From: Xanthomonas prunicola
Lineage (GTDB): Bacteria > Pseudomonadota > Gammaproteobacteria > Xanthomonadales > Xanthomonadaceae
DNA: 64,000 nt
NCBI RefSeq assembly: GCF_002846205.1
Contig: NZ_PHKV01000014.1
Span: 1 to 64,000 of the forward strand
Direction of reading: 5' to 3'
Shown piece after piece: positions 48,238 through 57,483 of the stretch. The first letter of the stretch is position 1, and each line of letters opens with the position of its first letter. The position numbers and the translations under genes are program-made. The notes below the pieces were generated by a model, which saw nothing but the letters and a program-made list of their open reading frames with translations, had not been told where the DNA came from and ran no database searches.

Positions 48238-50538
48238 ATGCCCAAGACCCATCAGTTAAGTGCCGCCGTTCTCGCCGCGCTCGTGTTCGCGCCTGCCGCC
48301 TACGCTGCCGACCTCGACGGGTCAGCCGATACCGGTGCGACCGTGCAGCAACTCGATGCGGTGTCGGTGATTGGCCAGGGCGAAACGCGCCAGGTGCAGC
48401 GCATCACCCAGCAGGACATTCCGGTGCTGCCGCCAGGCACCAGCATCCAGAAGCTGCTCAACCGCATGCCGGGCGTGAACGTGCAATCCAATGATGCCTT
48501 CGGTGCCAACGAAGAGTCGCAGACGATCAGCCTGCGCGGCTTCAACGGTACGCGCCTGGGCTATACGCTCGACGGTCTGCCGCTGGGCGACAACGCCTAT
48601 GGCAACTACAACGGTCTCAACATCAGCCGCGCATTGATCGCGGAAAACTTCGGCGGCGTGGAGCTGGCTTCTGGCATCGGTGCATTGGGCACTGCCTCTA
48701 CCAGCAACCTGGGCGGCACCATCCAGTATTACTCGGCCGATCCGTCCAGCGTGTTTGGCGGGCAGGTGTCGCAGACGGTGGGCTCCGATGCCAATCGCCG
48801 TACCTTCCTGCGTGTGGATACCGGCGATTACAATGGGTTTTCGGCGTATCTGTCGGGCATCAACGCCCAAGCCGACATGTGGGCACGCCCGGAATCGCCG
48901 ACCACCACGCGGCAGTTCAACGCCAAGGGTGTGTACCAGTTCGACGGTGGCAAGCTGACCGCATTTGCCGATACCTCGCGCACCTCACAGGCGGACTATG
49001 CGTACCTGTCCAAGAGCGGCATGGCGCGTGGCCTGGGCTGGGACTGGAATCTGTACGCACCGGACTGGAACCGCGCACTGGCCGCAGCGTATTGCGCGCC
49101 AGCCACGCGCAACGCAGCGCGTTGCGGTTTCAGCGGCGGTGTCGACAACATCGACGATGCGTATTACCAGAGCCGCGCGTTGCGCGACGACGACCTGTTC
49201 TATGTGGCCGGCGACTTCCAGCCTAACGATGCGATTAGCCTGCACACGCAGGTCTACCACCATGAAAACAAGGGCCAGGGCCACTGGTGGTCGCCGGGAC
49301 AGGCGTCCAATCCAGGCACGCCGCAGGCATTGCCAATCTCCATCCGCAGCACCAATTACTGGATCAACCGCACTGGCGGCATCGCCTCGCTCGGTTGGGA
49401 CCTGGGTCCGCATCATCTGGAAGCCGGCCTGTGGTACGAGCGCAATCACCATGATGTGGAGCGCAACTTCTACTGGATCGATGGCCCGGTCAGCGACGAC
49501 AAGTTCCTGCAGAACCCCAACCGTCGCCTGTTCTCGCAGAACTACGTCATCACCACCCGCCAGTTCTATGTACAGGGCAACTTCAAGTTTCTCGATGAGC
49601 GCCTGAGCCTGGATCTGGGCATCAAGAGCCCGAGCACCGAAATGACCGCACGCGAGACGCCGGGCGTGGCGGTGGAAGCGCCGGTGGCGACCGGCTCGCT
49701 CAAGGCCAGCGAATCGGTGTTGCCGCAGATCGGCTTGGGCTATCGCCTCGCCGAAGGCCAGGAAGTGTTCGCCTCGTACGCGGAAAACATCGCTGCGTTC
49801 CAGGGTGGCGGCGCCGGTGGCCCGTTGCTGGTGACCCAGGCATCGTTCGATGCCAGCGTCGGCGCATTGGAGCCGGAAAAATCGCGCACGCTGGAAGCAG
49901 GCTATCGCTTCGTACGCGACCGTTTCGAAGCGTCGCTGGTCGGTTACGACGTCACCTTCGACAACCGCCTGCTCTCGCTCAACCCCTGCGCCAGCATCCA
50001 GCAGGGCACCACGCCGGCCTGCACCACGCGCTTCTTCAACGTGGGCTCGGTGAGCAGCCGCGGTGGCGAACTGACGGTGATCTGGAAGCCGACCAGCTAC
50101 CTGCAGTGGTACAACTCGGCGTCGATCAATCGCTCCACCTATGACGACAACTACGTGCAGAACGGCGTGACCATCCCCACCGCCGGCAAGACCACGGTGG
50201 ATACGCCCAAGCGCATGTTCGCCAGCGAAATCGCCTTCAACTACGCAAACTGGAACATCAACCTGCGTGGCAAGTACACCGGCCAGCGGTATTACACCTA
50301 CACCAACGATCAAGGCTTTGGCGGCTACACCTCGTTCGATGCCGGCGCCGGGTACGCGTTTGGCCAGGTCGGCGTGCTGCAGGCGCTCAAACTCTCGCTC
50401 AACGTCACCAATCTCACCGACAAGCGCTACGCCTCCAACCTCACCGCGTTCGCCAACACCGACCCGAACGGGCGTCAGCTGGCGTTCCATGCCAGCGCGC
50501 CGCGGCAGGTGTTTTTGACCTTGGATGCCAAGTTCTGA
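48238..50538 (+). CDS. TonB-dependent outer-membrane receptor, probably phosphate-linked
   Basis: This is a 766-residue outer-membrane receptor energised by TonB. The start is set at ATG 48238, where the signal peptide begins (ends AAYA-AD); no strong ribosome binding site is seen. The plug domain covers about 50-170, with ISLRGFNGTRLGYTLDGLP and GGVELASGIGALG. The barrel follows and ends in LTLDAKF with terminal Phe. TonB-box-like sequence QQLDAVSVIGQGE lies near the mature N-terminus. The Pho-box-like promoter, the divergent acid phosphatase and the glycerophosphodiesterase downstream suggest uptake of an organic phosphate compound such as phytate or a phosphodiester; this is inference. Confidence 0.9.
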   Translation: MPKTHQLSAAVLAALVFAPAAYAADLDGSADTGATVQQLDAVSVIGQGETRQVQRITQQDIPVLPPGTSIQKLLNRMPGVNVQSNDAFGANEESQTISLRGFNGTRLGYTLDGLPLGDNAYGNYNGLNISRALIAENFGGVELASGIGALGTASTSNLGGTIQYYSADPSSVFGGQVSQTVGSDANRRTFLRVDTGDYNGFSAYLSGINAQADMWARPESPTTTRQFNAKGVYQFDGGKLTAFADTSRTSQADYAYLSKSGMARGLGWDWNLYAPDWNRALAAAYCAPATRNAARCGFSGGVDNIDDAYYQSRALRDDDLFYVAGDFQPNDAISLHTQVYHHENKGQGHWWSPGQASNPGTPQALPISIRSTNYWINRTGGIASLGWDLGPHHLEAGLWYERNHHDVERNFYWIDGPVSDDKFLQNPNRRLFSQNYVITTRQFYVQGNFKFLDERLSLDLGIKSPSTEMTARETPGVAVEAPVATGSLKASESVLPQIGLGYRLAEGQEVFASYAENIAAFQGGGAGGPLLVTQASFDASVGALEPEKSRTLEAGYRFVRDRFEASLVGYDVTFDNRLLSLNPCASIQQGTTPACTTRFFNVGSVSSRGGELTVIWKPTSYLQWYNSASINRSTYDDNYVQNGVTIPTAGKTTVDTPKRMFASEIAFNYANWNINLRGKYTGQRYYTYTNDQGFGGYTSFDAGAGYAFGQVGVLQALKLSLNVTNLTDKRYASNLTAFANTDPNGRQLAFHASAPRQVFLTLDAKF

Positions 50539-50542
50539 GGAC

Positions 50543-50578
50543 GGAAATCGGGAATCGGGATTGGGGATTGGGGAATCG
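50543..50578 (+). repeat. Degenerate GGGAATC/GGGGATT repeat array
   Basis: A run of about five degenerate copies of a GGGAATC-type 7-mer (AATCGGG, AATCGGG, ATTGGGG, ATTGGGG, AATCG) follows the receptor stop codon. Similar arrays are at 53081-53106 (inverse) and 57451-57480. Confidence 0.8.
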
Positions 50579-50792
50579 TAAGAGCCGGTCTTGCGGTTGC
50601 TTACCGATTTCCGGTTTAGATCGACGTAGACAGTTTTAGGCTGGCCAACAAGACGTCGCGAGTGATTTTACGGCGGGTGCGGACGATGCGGCGTCAGCGG
50701 GATGTACAGTCGTGCCTCCCGCGCCGCTTATCGACCAGACTCGCCTGGCGGCCATGTGTCGATTCGGTAACTGTTTTTCGTTGGAGAGATGC

Positions 50793-51893
50793 ATGATGCA
50801 GTTCGGTCGTATCTGGTTGGCGGGAGCGATGATAGTTGGCATGAGCGGCCCTGCAGTTGCCGAAGCACCGCTGGCCAAGACGGTGCAGATCTTTGCGCAC
50901 CGTGGTGCCAGTGCGCTGCGCCCGGAACACACGTTGGCCTCGTACGCCAAAGCCATTGTCGATGGCGCCGATTTTGTCGAGCCGGATCTGGTGTCGACCA
51001 AGGATGGCGTGCTCATCGCACGGCATGAGAACGAGATCGGTGGCACTACCGATGTGGCCAGCCACCCGGAGTTCGCTGCGCGCAAGACGCGCAAGACCAT
51101 CGACGGACAGGCGATGGAAGGCTGGTTTACCGAAGATTTCAGCCTGGCCGAGTTGAAGACGCTACGTGCGCGCGAGCGGTTGCCGCAGCTGCGCGGCACG
51201 CGTTGGGACGGGCAATTCCAGATCGTTACGTTCGACGAGATCATCGATTTCGTTGCCGCAGAATCGGCAGCGACTGGGCGTCCCATCGGGCTGATACCGG
51301 AGATCAAGCACCCGAGTTACTTCAAGGCGCTTGGCCTGCCGATGGAAGACAAGGTATTGGCCACCTTGCATGCGCATGCCTACACACAAACCGCGCCGGT
51401 CATCATCCAATCGTTCGAGACCAACAATCTGCGCTACTTGCGCAGCAAGATCGGGCGCACCAGCAACATCCGTCTGCTGCAGTTGCTCGGTGCTGCGCAG
51501 ATGGCGCTGCCCGATGCCGGCACCGAAGGTGCGCCGAAGACCTATGGGCAGATGATCACACCCGACGGTCTGCAGCAGGTCGCCACGTATGCCGATGCGA
51601 TCGGCCCCGACATTCGCAGCATCATCCCGCTGGATGCGCAGCAACGCTTGGGCACGCCCACCAGCCTGGTGCACGACGCACATGCGGCCGGGCTGCAGGT
51701 GCAGCCGTATACGTTCCGTCCGGAAAATTATTTCCTGGCCGCCAACAACCGCAGCAGCGGCGCAGTGACCGAGCGCAACGACGCCGGCGCGCTGGTCGAG
51801 TTGAAGGCGTATCTGGCCGCCGGCATCGATGCGTTCTTTGCCGATGACCCGGGCCTGGCGCGGCGCGCGTTGAACGAACGTGCAGAGCGTTAA
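50793..51893 (+). CDS. Periplasmic glycerophosphodiester phosphodiesterase
   Basis: This GlpQ-type enzyme splits deacylated phospholipids into glycerol 3-phosphate and an alcohol. It has 366 residues from ATG 50793, with GGAGAG upstream. The signal peptide ends AVAE (about 21-24). Active-site residues are H36-R37-G38 (FAHRGAS), E63 and D65 (VEPDLV) and H78 (ARHEN). It lies on the same strand as the receptor, 254 bases downstream, and supports the reading of a phosphate-scavenging locus. Confidence 0.92.
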   Translation: MMQFGRIWLAGAMIVGMSGPAVAEAPLAKTVQIFAHRGASALRPEHTLASYAKAIVDGADFVEPDLVSTKDGVLIARHENEIGGTTDVASHPEFAARKTRKTIDGQAMEGWFTEDFSLAELKTLRARERLPQLRGTRWDGQFQIVTFDEIIDFVAAESAATGRPIGLIPEIKHPSYFKALGLPMEDKVLATLHAHAYTQTAPVIIQSFETNNLRYLRSKIGRTSNIRLLQLLGAAQMALPDAGTEGAPKTYGQMITPDGLQQVATYADAIGPDIRSIIPLDAQQRLGTPTSLVHDAHAAGLQVQPYTFRPENYFLAANNRSSGAVTERNDAGALVELKAYLAAGIDAFFADDPGLARRALNERAER

Positions 51894-51911
51894 ACGTGTA
51901 GGCGGTTTGTA

Positions 51912-51933
51912 GGAACGCGCGAGGAGGCGTTCC
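51912..51933. terminator. Hairpin between convergent genes
   Basis: GGAACGC and GCGTTCC are 7-bp arms with an 8-base loop, between the phosphodiesterase and the convergent rhomboid gene. No T-run is present. Confidence 0.5.
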
Positions 51934-51964
51934 CGATGACACCCCACCGCGCACACGCGCGTGC

Positions 51965-52750
51965 TTACGTTCCCGGTGGCCGTTCGCGCGGCGGAAAGTG
52001 CAGCACCACATTTTCCGAGCCATCTTCCTGGCGTTGCCAGAGCACCGGTACCTGACGCGGCGGTGGGGGTTCCAGCATCGCGTGTTCGGGGTTGCTCACT
52101 TCCCAGGCCGTATCTTCATCCTCGTCTTCCCAGCTGTAGCGCGGCTTGGCCTGTTGCGGATCGCGCAGGCGCAGCAGCAGGGCCGCGATCAACCCGGCCA
52201 CCGCACCGCCCAGATGCGATTGCCAGGACACGCCTGCTTCATGCGGCAGGATGGTCACCAACATGCCGCCGTAGAACAGGAAGGCGATCATGCTGGTGGC
52301 GATCGCCGGGCGGTCGCGACGTAGTAAGCCGAGCACGAACACCAGAAACATCAGGCCGTGGGTGACGCCGCTGGCACCCAGATGCCGGCTGCCGGGCTCA
52401 CCCAGCAACCATGCGCCCAGGCCCGATCCCAGCCATAACAGCGGCAGCGCCATGACAGTGGCGCGCGGGTACACGCTGCCGGCCAGCGTGCCCAGGATCA
52501 ACAACGCGGCGGCGTTGGCGCCGAGGTGCGCCAGCGAGCCATGCAGCAGCGGTGCGGTGAGGATGCCGAGCAGGCCGTCGGCCTGCAGCGGCGCCACTGC
52601 CCAGGCGCGCCAGTCGAACATGCCCTGGGCGGTGAATACCGCCACCAGCAGCACCACGGCGGCCAGGCTGAGATTGAAGGCACGCAGCACCCGGGAACGG
52701 TCCAGGTGGCTCTGGTTGGTGGAATCGGGGGCGAGGGAATGCGTTGTCAT
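51965..52750 (-). CDS. Rhomboid-family intramembrane protease with cytoplasmic tail
   Basis: This is an inner-membrane serine protease of 261 residues from ATG 52750. The catalytic dyad is S127 (HLGASGVTHG) and H179 (WQSHLGG). About six helices fill 22-195. After residue 195 there is a soluble tail rich in acidic residues (SWEDEDEDTAWE) and prolines (EPPPPRQVPVLWQ), about 65 residues that the rhomboid at 16752-17444 lacks; this may bind partners or regulate activity. Substrates are unknown. It converges with the phosphodiesterase gene. Confidence 0.88.
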   Translation of the reverse strand: MTTHSLAPDSTNQSHLDRSRVLRAFNLSLAAVVLLVAVFTAQGMFDWRAWAVAPLQADGLLGILTAPLLHGSLAHLGANAAALLILGTLAGSVYPRATVMALPLLWLGSGLGAWLLGEPGSRHLGASGVTHGLMFLVFVLGLLRRDRPAIATSMIAFLFYGGMLVTILPHEAGVSWQSHLGGAVAGLIAALLLRLRDPQQAKPRYSWEDEDEDTAWEVSNPEHAMLEPPPPRQVPVLWQRQEDGSENVVLHFPPRERPPGT

Positions 52751-53110
52751 GCATTCCCGGATGGCGGCGTGGTTTTGCCTTTGCAAGCCCTGTTTGCGCG
52801 GGATAACCGGATCCGGCGGCGGGACAATCCTGCCGCCTGCCGGGCTGATACGAAGCCCGGCAGGCAGGCCGCGGCGGCAAATAACGCAGCGCAGATAGAT
52901 GGGATGGCAACCAGGGCGCGGTCCCGATGTTCCGGTACCGCCTGTGGTGCGCTGCAGCCGAGCTGCGCAGTGGGCGGCAGAGCCAACCGATCACGGCCGA
53001 AGACCACGACCGGCCCCAGTGGCTAGAGCCGAAGCGAAACCGCGGCATCCCTTGCACCACCACCTGCAGCCAATCACAACCCCGAATCCCGAATCCCGAA
53101 TCCCGGCCGG
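52751..53110. other. Spacer with inverse GAATCCC repeats
   Basis: This 360-base spacer between the terC-type and rhomboid genes holds GAATCCC units at 53081-53106 (three tandem copies of the CCCGAAT unit), the reverse-strand version of the arrays at 50543 and 57451. A GGCGGGACAATCCTGCCGCC hairpin near 52815 may end the transporter transcript. No gene is supported. Confidence 0.6.
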
Positions 53111-54067
53111 TCAGTGCCCGGCCGGCTTGGGCGGGCGCAGCAGGCTCAGCACGATGGTGGCAACCAGGATCGTGACCACCACCGCCAGCGAGACCAGCAC
53201 CGGGATCTTGTAGAGATCGATGATCATCATCTTGGTGCCGATGAACACCAGGATCACCGCCAGGCCATAGGGCAGCAGGTGGAAGCGATCTGCCATGCCG
53301 GCCAGCAGGAAGAACATCGCGCGCAGGCCCAGCACCGCGAACACGTTGGAGGTGAGCACGATGAACGGGTCGGTGGTGATCGCAAAGATCGCCGGGATGC
53401 TGTCCACCGCGAAGATCACATCGATCACCGCGATCAGGATCAACACCACAAACAGCGGGGTAAACCAGCGTTTGCCATCCTTGATCACGCTGAGCAGGTT
53501 GCCGTGATACTGCGGGCTCAGGCGCAGATGGCTGCGCATCCAGCGCAACACCGGGTTGGTTTCCAGATCCGGCTCCTTGCCGGCGGAGAACCACATCTTG
53601 ATACCGGTCAGCAGCAGGAACGCGCCGAACACGTACAGCAGCCAATGGAACTTGGCCAGCAACATCGAGCCGGCGAAAATCATGATCGCGCGCAGCACGA
53701 TGGCGCCCAGCACACCGATGATCAGCACGCGCTGGCGCTGTTCCTCCGGCACGCCGAAGTAGGTCATCACCATCAGGAACACGAAGATGTTGTCGACCGC
53801 CAGGGATTTTTCCACCAGGTAGCCGGTGAGGAATTGCAGCCCGATCTGATCGGCCTGGGCGTCGCCCACGCTGCCCTGCAGGTACCACCACAGCCCGGCA
53901 TTGAAGGCCAAAGCCAGCAGCACCCAGCCGATGCTCCACCAGGTGGCTTCCTTGAAGGTGACCTTGTGGGCGCCGCCGTGGCGCATCAGTACCAGATCAA
54001 CCAGCAGCGCGGCGATCACCACCACCGCGAAGCCACCCCATAGCCAGACATTGCCAATGGTTTGCAT
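53111..54067 (-). CDS. TerC/Alx-family membrane protein, probable manganese exporter
   Basis: This is an inner-membrane protein of 318 residues with about eight helices. The start is ATG 54067 (MQTIGNVWLWGGF); a longer frame through the leader was rejected. Family motifs with membrane acidic residues are clear: YLVEKSLAVDNIFVFLMV and AVDSIPAIFAITTDPFIV. Members of this family (Alx, YkoY) act in Mn2+ export and metal homeostasis. A yybP-ykoY-like element lies directly upstream, which fits control by manganese at the RNA level. The often-used tellurite-resistance label is probably not the main role. Confidence 0.9.
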   Translation of the reverse strand: MQTIGNVWLWGGFAVVVIAALLVDLVLMRHGGAHKVTFKEATWWSIGWVLLALAFNAGLWWYLQGSVGDAQADQIGLQFLTGYLVEKSLAVDNIFVFLMVMTYFGVPEEQRQRVLIIGVLGAIVLRAIMIFAGSMLLAKFHWLLYVFGAFLLLTGIKMWFSAGKEPDLETNPVLRWMRSHLRLSPQYHGNLLSVIKDGKRWFTPLFVVLILIAVIDVIFAVDSIPAIFAITTDPFIVLTSNVFAVLGLRAMFFLLAGMADRFHLLPYGLAVILVFIGTKMMIIDLYKIPVLVSLAVVVTILVATIVLSLLRPPKPAGH

Positions 54068-54149
54068 AAGAATCCCGAAAAGTGAAAACGACCTGGACAG
54101 CCGGCGGGCTGAGGTCTTGTGACACGGAAGTCGTGGATTCCGGGTAACG

Positions 54150-54272
54150 GACCTTCGCCTGCGCGGCGAAGGTCTCGCTCGCAACCGGCTGGGCCGGTTG
54201 CCGTTGCACCGGAGCGCCTGACGGACAGGACTCGTAATGACGGCGACAACGCTGGGAGCTACTCCCCTTCTG
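54150..54272 (-). ncRNA. yybP-ykoY-type manganese riboswitch
   Basis: The minus-strand leader of the TerC/Alx gene carries the hallmark AGGGGAGTAGC at 54268-54258. It is followed by a helix-rich region with CAACCGGC/GCCGGTTG and the strong GACCTTCGCC/GGCGAAGGTC hairpin (54150-54174), preceded by GAGCGA. This order fits the yybP-ykoY element, which binds Mn2+ and controls export genes. Exact boundaries are estimates. Confidence 0.78.
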
Positions 54273-54329
54273 GCGCCGATTCTGCGGGCAGGGGCCGGGC
54301 ACGTCAATCCAGCCGGATACAATAGGTCA

Positions 54330-55496
54330 ATGAATACTCCTGTCCCCGTCGTCCGACTCAAGAATGCGTGGCGCTCCAGCCACCCGTGGATCTTCCAGAA
54401 GCTGGTGGAAAAGCCCGCCGCCAAGCCCAAACCCGGCACCATCGTCGATGTGGTCGGCGTGGACGGGGAGTGGATCGGCCGCGGCTTCTACAACGGGCAT
54501 TCGCGCATTGCCGTGCGCATCCTGGAAACCGACCAGTCGGTGCCGGTGGATGCGGGCTGGTTCTCGCGCAAGATCGCAGCCGCAGTGAGCCTGCGCCGCG
54601 ACTGGCTCAAGCTCGACGCGGTGTCCGATGCCTGGCGCGTGGTGCATAGCGAAGGCGACGGCCTGTCCGGCCTGGTGGTGGACCGCTACGGCGACCTGGT
54701 GGTGGTGGAGTTCTTCGCTGCCGGCATGTTCCGTCACCGCGAATGGATCTACGAGGCGCTGCGCGAGCAGTTCCCGGGCTGCCGCTTCCACAGCTTTGCC
54801 GACGAACACGTGCAAAAGCAGGAGAGTTTCGATTTCCACAGCAACACCACCACCGAAGCGGCGGTGATCACCGAGCACGGCATCAAGTTCCGCGCCGACC
54901 CGGCCGGTGCGCACAAGACCGGTTTCTTCGCCGATCAGCGCGACAACCGGCAGTGGCTGAGCGAGCAGGTGGAAGGCAAGACCGTGCTGGACCTGTGCTG
55001 CAACACCGGCGGCTTTGCCGTGTATGCAGCCGCGCGCGGCGCGTCCGAAGTGCTGGGCGTGGACATCGACGAAGACGTGATTGCCATCGCCAAGGGCAAC
55101 GCCAAGCTCAACAACGTGCGGCCCAAGTTCGTGCAGGCCGATATCTTTCCGTGGCTGCGCGATGCGGCCAATCGCGGCGACCAGTTCGATGTGGTGATCC
55201 TGGATCCGGCCAAGATGACCCGCGACCGCGAGCAGGTGATTCCGGCACTGAAGAAGTATCTGGACATGAATAAGTTGGCCCTGGGCGTGGTCAAGCCCGG
55301 CGGCCTGTTTGCCACGTTCTCCTGCACCGGTCTGGTCGCCGAGCAGGAGTTCCTGGACATGCTGCGGCGTGCGTCGTATTTCTCCGGGCGCACCATCCAG
55401 ATCCTGAAGGTGGCCGGTGCCGGCCCGGACCACCCGTTCATGGCGCACGTGCAGGAATCGCGCTATCTGAAGGCGGTGTTCTGCCGCGTGATGTAG
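54330..55496 (+). CDS. rlmI: RlmI-type 23S rRNA cytosine methyltransferase
   Basis: This class I SAM-dependent methyltransferase of 388 residues resembles RlmI, which makes m5C1962 in 23S rRNA. The start is ATG 54330, with AGG upstream. An N-terminal PUA domain covers about 1-75 (KNAWRSSHPWIF). The central EEHP-like region follows. The SAM-binding motif is VLDLCCNTGGFAVYAA, the catalytic region has LDPAKMTRD, and the nucleophilic cysteine is in FSCTGLV. It diverges from the TerC/Alx gene and its riboswitch. Confidence 0.9.
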   Translation: MNTPVPVVRLKNAWRSSHPWIFQKLVEKPAAKPKPGTIVDVVGVDGEWIGRGFYNGHSRIAVRILETDQSVPVDAGWFSRKIAAAVSLRRDWLKLDAVSDAWRVVHSEGDGLSGLVVDRYGDLVVVEFFAAGMFRHREWIYEALREQFPGCRFHSFADEHVQKQESFDFHSNTTTEAAVITEHGIKFRADPAGAHKTGFFADQRDNRQWLSEQVEGKTVLDLCCNTGGFAVYAAARGASEVLGVDIDEDVIAIAKGNAKLNNVRPKFVQADIFPWLRDAANRGDQFDVVILDPAKMTRDREQVIPALKKYLDMNKLALGVVKPGGLFATFSCTGLVAEQEFLDMLRRASYFSGRTIQILKVAGAGPDHPFMAHVQESRYLKAVFCRVM

Positions 55497-55614
55497 CAGC
55501 GCGTCGCGGCGGCGGACGCGGTCTGCCGCGTTGCAGGCAGCGTCTTCCTCGGCGCGATGCCATCGCCGGCAAGCAGTGGATCAACGCAGTCATGCAACCA
55601 GGAGCCGGCAGCCG

Positions 55615-55935
55615 ATGACGTCCAGCGACGAAGACGAACGCAAGACCTTGCGCCGGCTGCTGCGGCAGATCGAACGGCCCAATGCCAGCCTGCTGGCCAG
55701 CAATTGGCCGGTGTTCGGCGTATGGCTGCTGTTTTCCGGCGCCTTCATGTATTTGTTCCAGACTGGCGACGGCTCGCCGCTGCACCCATTGCTGCTGGCG
55801 CTGGGGTCGACCTGTCTGGGCGTGTTCGGTGCGTGGATCGTGTTCCGCTCGGTATGGGCGCGGCAGTGGCCGCATGTACGCGAGCACATCGATGTGGAAA
55901 GCGTGCGTGCGCGTCTGGCAGAACTGGACGACTGA
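55615..55935 (+). CDS. Small two-helix membrane protein
   Basis: This encodes 106 residues from ATG 55615, with GGAG at 55601-55604. A charged N-terminus (MTSSDEDERKTLRRLLRQIERP) leads into two hydrophobic helices at about 35-50 and 60-80, then a soluble tail. The layout resembles small 2TM domain proteins, but I do not recognise a family. It follows rlmI by 118 bases on the same strand. Confidence 0.7.
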   Translation: MTSSDEDERKTLRRLLRQIERPNASLLASNWPVFGVWLLFSGAFMYLFQTGDGSPLHPLLLALGSTCLGVFGAWIVFRSVWARQWPHVREHIDVESVRARLAELDD

Positions 55936-56226
55936 GGGATGCGGCATGCGTGGCGGTCCACGCGCGCTGGGCTCCAAGGCGTATCAAACCGATGCGCAAT
56001 GACAAGCGGCCGGTCGCGCCGTTGTTGCCGGCATGGCGGTGCGTATCTCGGCACCGTTGCGCGTGGTCGCTCCTTGGGTATCGCCGTAGAACCGGCCTCG
56101 CAACGCGTACATCGCTCACGCAATCGCGCCGGTTGGAGTGACAGCGCTACAGCGTCCCACGCGAGGCGCAGCGCGCGTGCAGCGAGCCGCTATGATCGGC
56201 TCACCCCCCACTGCCTGTGAGATCGC

Positions 56227-57483
56227 ATGCATCTGCGCTCGCTTTCGCTGTCTGTCTCGTTGTTGCTGGCCGCTGCGCTGCCCGCACACGCGCTGGAGTT
56301 TTCCAAGGCCGAACTGGCGCGCGCCACCGCATTGCAACAGCGCCTGGTCACGCTGGATTCGCATCTGGACACGCCGGCCAACCTGGAGCGCCCCGACTTC
56401 GATGTGCTGCAGGCGCATGCCGGCAACCGGCTGTCGCAGGTGGATTACCCGCGCATGGTCGAAGGCGCGCTGGATGGCGGCTTCTGGGCGGTCTACACCG
56501 GGCAGGGCAATCGCAGTGCGGCCGCGCACCTGGACGATCGCGATGCCGGTCTGCAGCGGCTGTTGAAGATCCACACGCTGCTGGCCGCGCAACCGCAGCG
56601 CTTTGCACTGGCCACTACGCCGGCCGATGCGGCGCGCATCAAGGTCGCTGGCAAGCGCGTGGTGTACATCAGCATGGAAAACGCCAGCCCGTTGGTGGCC
56701 GACCCGACGCTGCTGCGCTTCTACTACGCGCAAGGCCTGCGCCTGATGAGCACCGTGCATTTTCTCAACAACGAGTTCGCCGACTCGGCCACCGACCCGA
56801 AGGGGCCGGAATGGAAGGGCCTGAGCCCAGCCGGCAAGCAACTGGTGCAGCAGGCGCAGGCGCTGGGCATCGTGATCGACCAATCGCACGCCTCCGATGC
56901 GGTGTTCGATCAGTTGATTGCGCTCTCGCCGGTGCCGATCGTGCTCTCGCACAGCGGCGCGCGTGCGGTGTTCGACCATCCGCGCAATATCGACGACGCG
57001 CGGCTGAAGGTGCTGGCCGAGCACGGCGGGGTGATCCAGGTGAACTCCTACGGCGGCTATCTGGTCGACAGCGGCGCCAGCCCCGAGCGCAAGGCCGCCG
57101 AGAAGGCGCTGACCGACCAGTACGGCGGTTGGGAGCACGTCAGGATCGCCGACGGCACGGCCCTGAGCGCCGCGCTCAAGGAGCTGGATGCGCGCTACCC
57201 GATCAAGCGCGCCACCGAGGAGGATTTCTTCGCCCATCTGGAACATGTGCTCAAGGTGGTCGGGCCCGAGCACGTGGGCATCGGCATGGACTGGGACGGC
57301 GGCGGTGGCGTGGTCGGCCTGGAAGACGTCTCCAAGCTCCCGCGCATCACCGCCTGGCTGCTGCGCAAGGGCTACACCGAGCAGCAGATCGCCGGCATCT
57401 GGGGCGGCAACCTGCTGCGGGTGATGGGGCAGGCGCAGGCGTATGCGGCGGGGAATCGGGAATCGGGAGTGGGGAATCGGTAG
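56227..57483 (+). CDS. Secreted membrane-dipeptidase-like protein (M19)
   Basis: This is a zinc dipeptidase of family M19 (renal dipeptidase type), 418 residues. The signal peptide ends AHA-LE (about 21-23). Metal ligands begin with H46-x-D48 (DSHLDTP); the bridging Glu is in ISMENA, and later histidines are in DQSHAS and LSHSGARA. HVGIGMDWDGGGG closes the active site. It should act in the periplasm on dipeptides, possibly D-amino-acid types. The last 10 or so codons (GNRESGVGNR) run through a GGGAATC repeat array, so the natural C-terminus has been extended or altered by the repeat. Confidence 0.88.
   Translation: MHLRSLSLSVSLLLAAALPAHALEFSKAELARATALQQRLVTLDSHLDTPANLERPDFDVLQAHAGNRLSQVDYPRMVEGALDGGFWAVYTGQGNRSAAAHLDDRDAGLQRLLKIHTLLAAQPQRFALATTPADAARIKVAGKRVVYISMENASPLVADPTLLRFYYAQGLRLMSTVHFLNNEFADSATDPKGPEWKGLSPAGKQLVQQAQALGIVIDQSHASDAVFDQLIALSPVPIVLSHSGARAVFDHPRNIDDARLKVLAEHGGVIQVNSYGGYLVDSGASPERKAAEKALTDQYGGWEHVRIADGTALSAALKELDARYPIKRATEEDFFAHLEHVLKVVGPEHVGIGMDWDGGGGVVGLEDVSKLPRITAWLLRKGYTEQQIAGIWGGNLLRVMGQAQAYAAGNRESGVGNR
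57451..57480 (+). repeat. GGGAATC repeat inside the dipeptidase 3' end
   Basis: GGGAATC, GGGAATC and a degenerate GGGAGTG/GGGAATC follow each other up to the TAG stop, and weaker copies (GGGAGTT, GGGAGTT, GGGATTC) continue to about 57510. The array is translated into GNRESGVGNR. Confidence 0.85.

Noticed and set aside
50543-57480. CRISPR interpretation of the GGGAATC arrays
   Set aside because: The repeats are short, degenerate and contiguous, without unique spacers.
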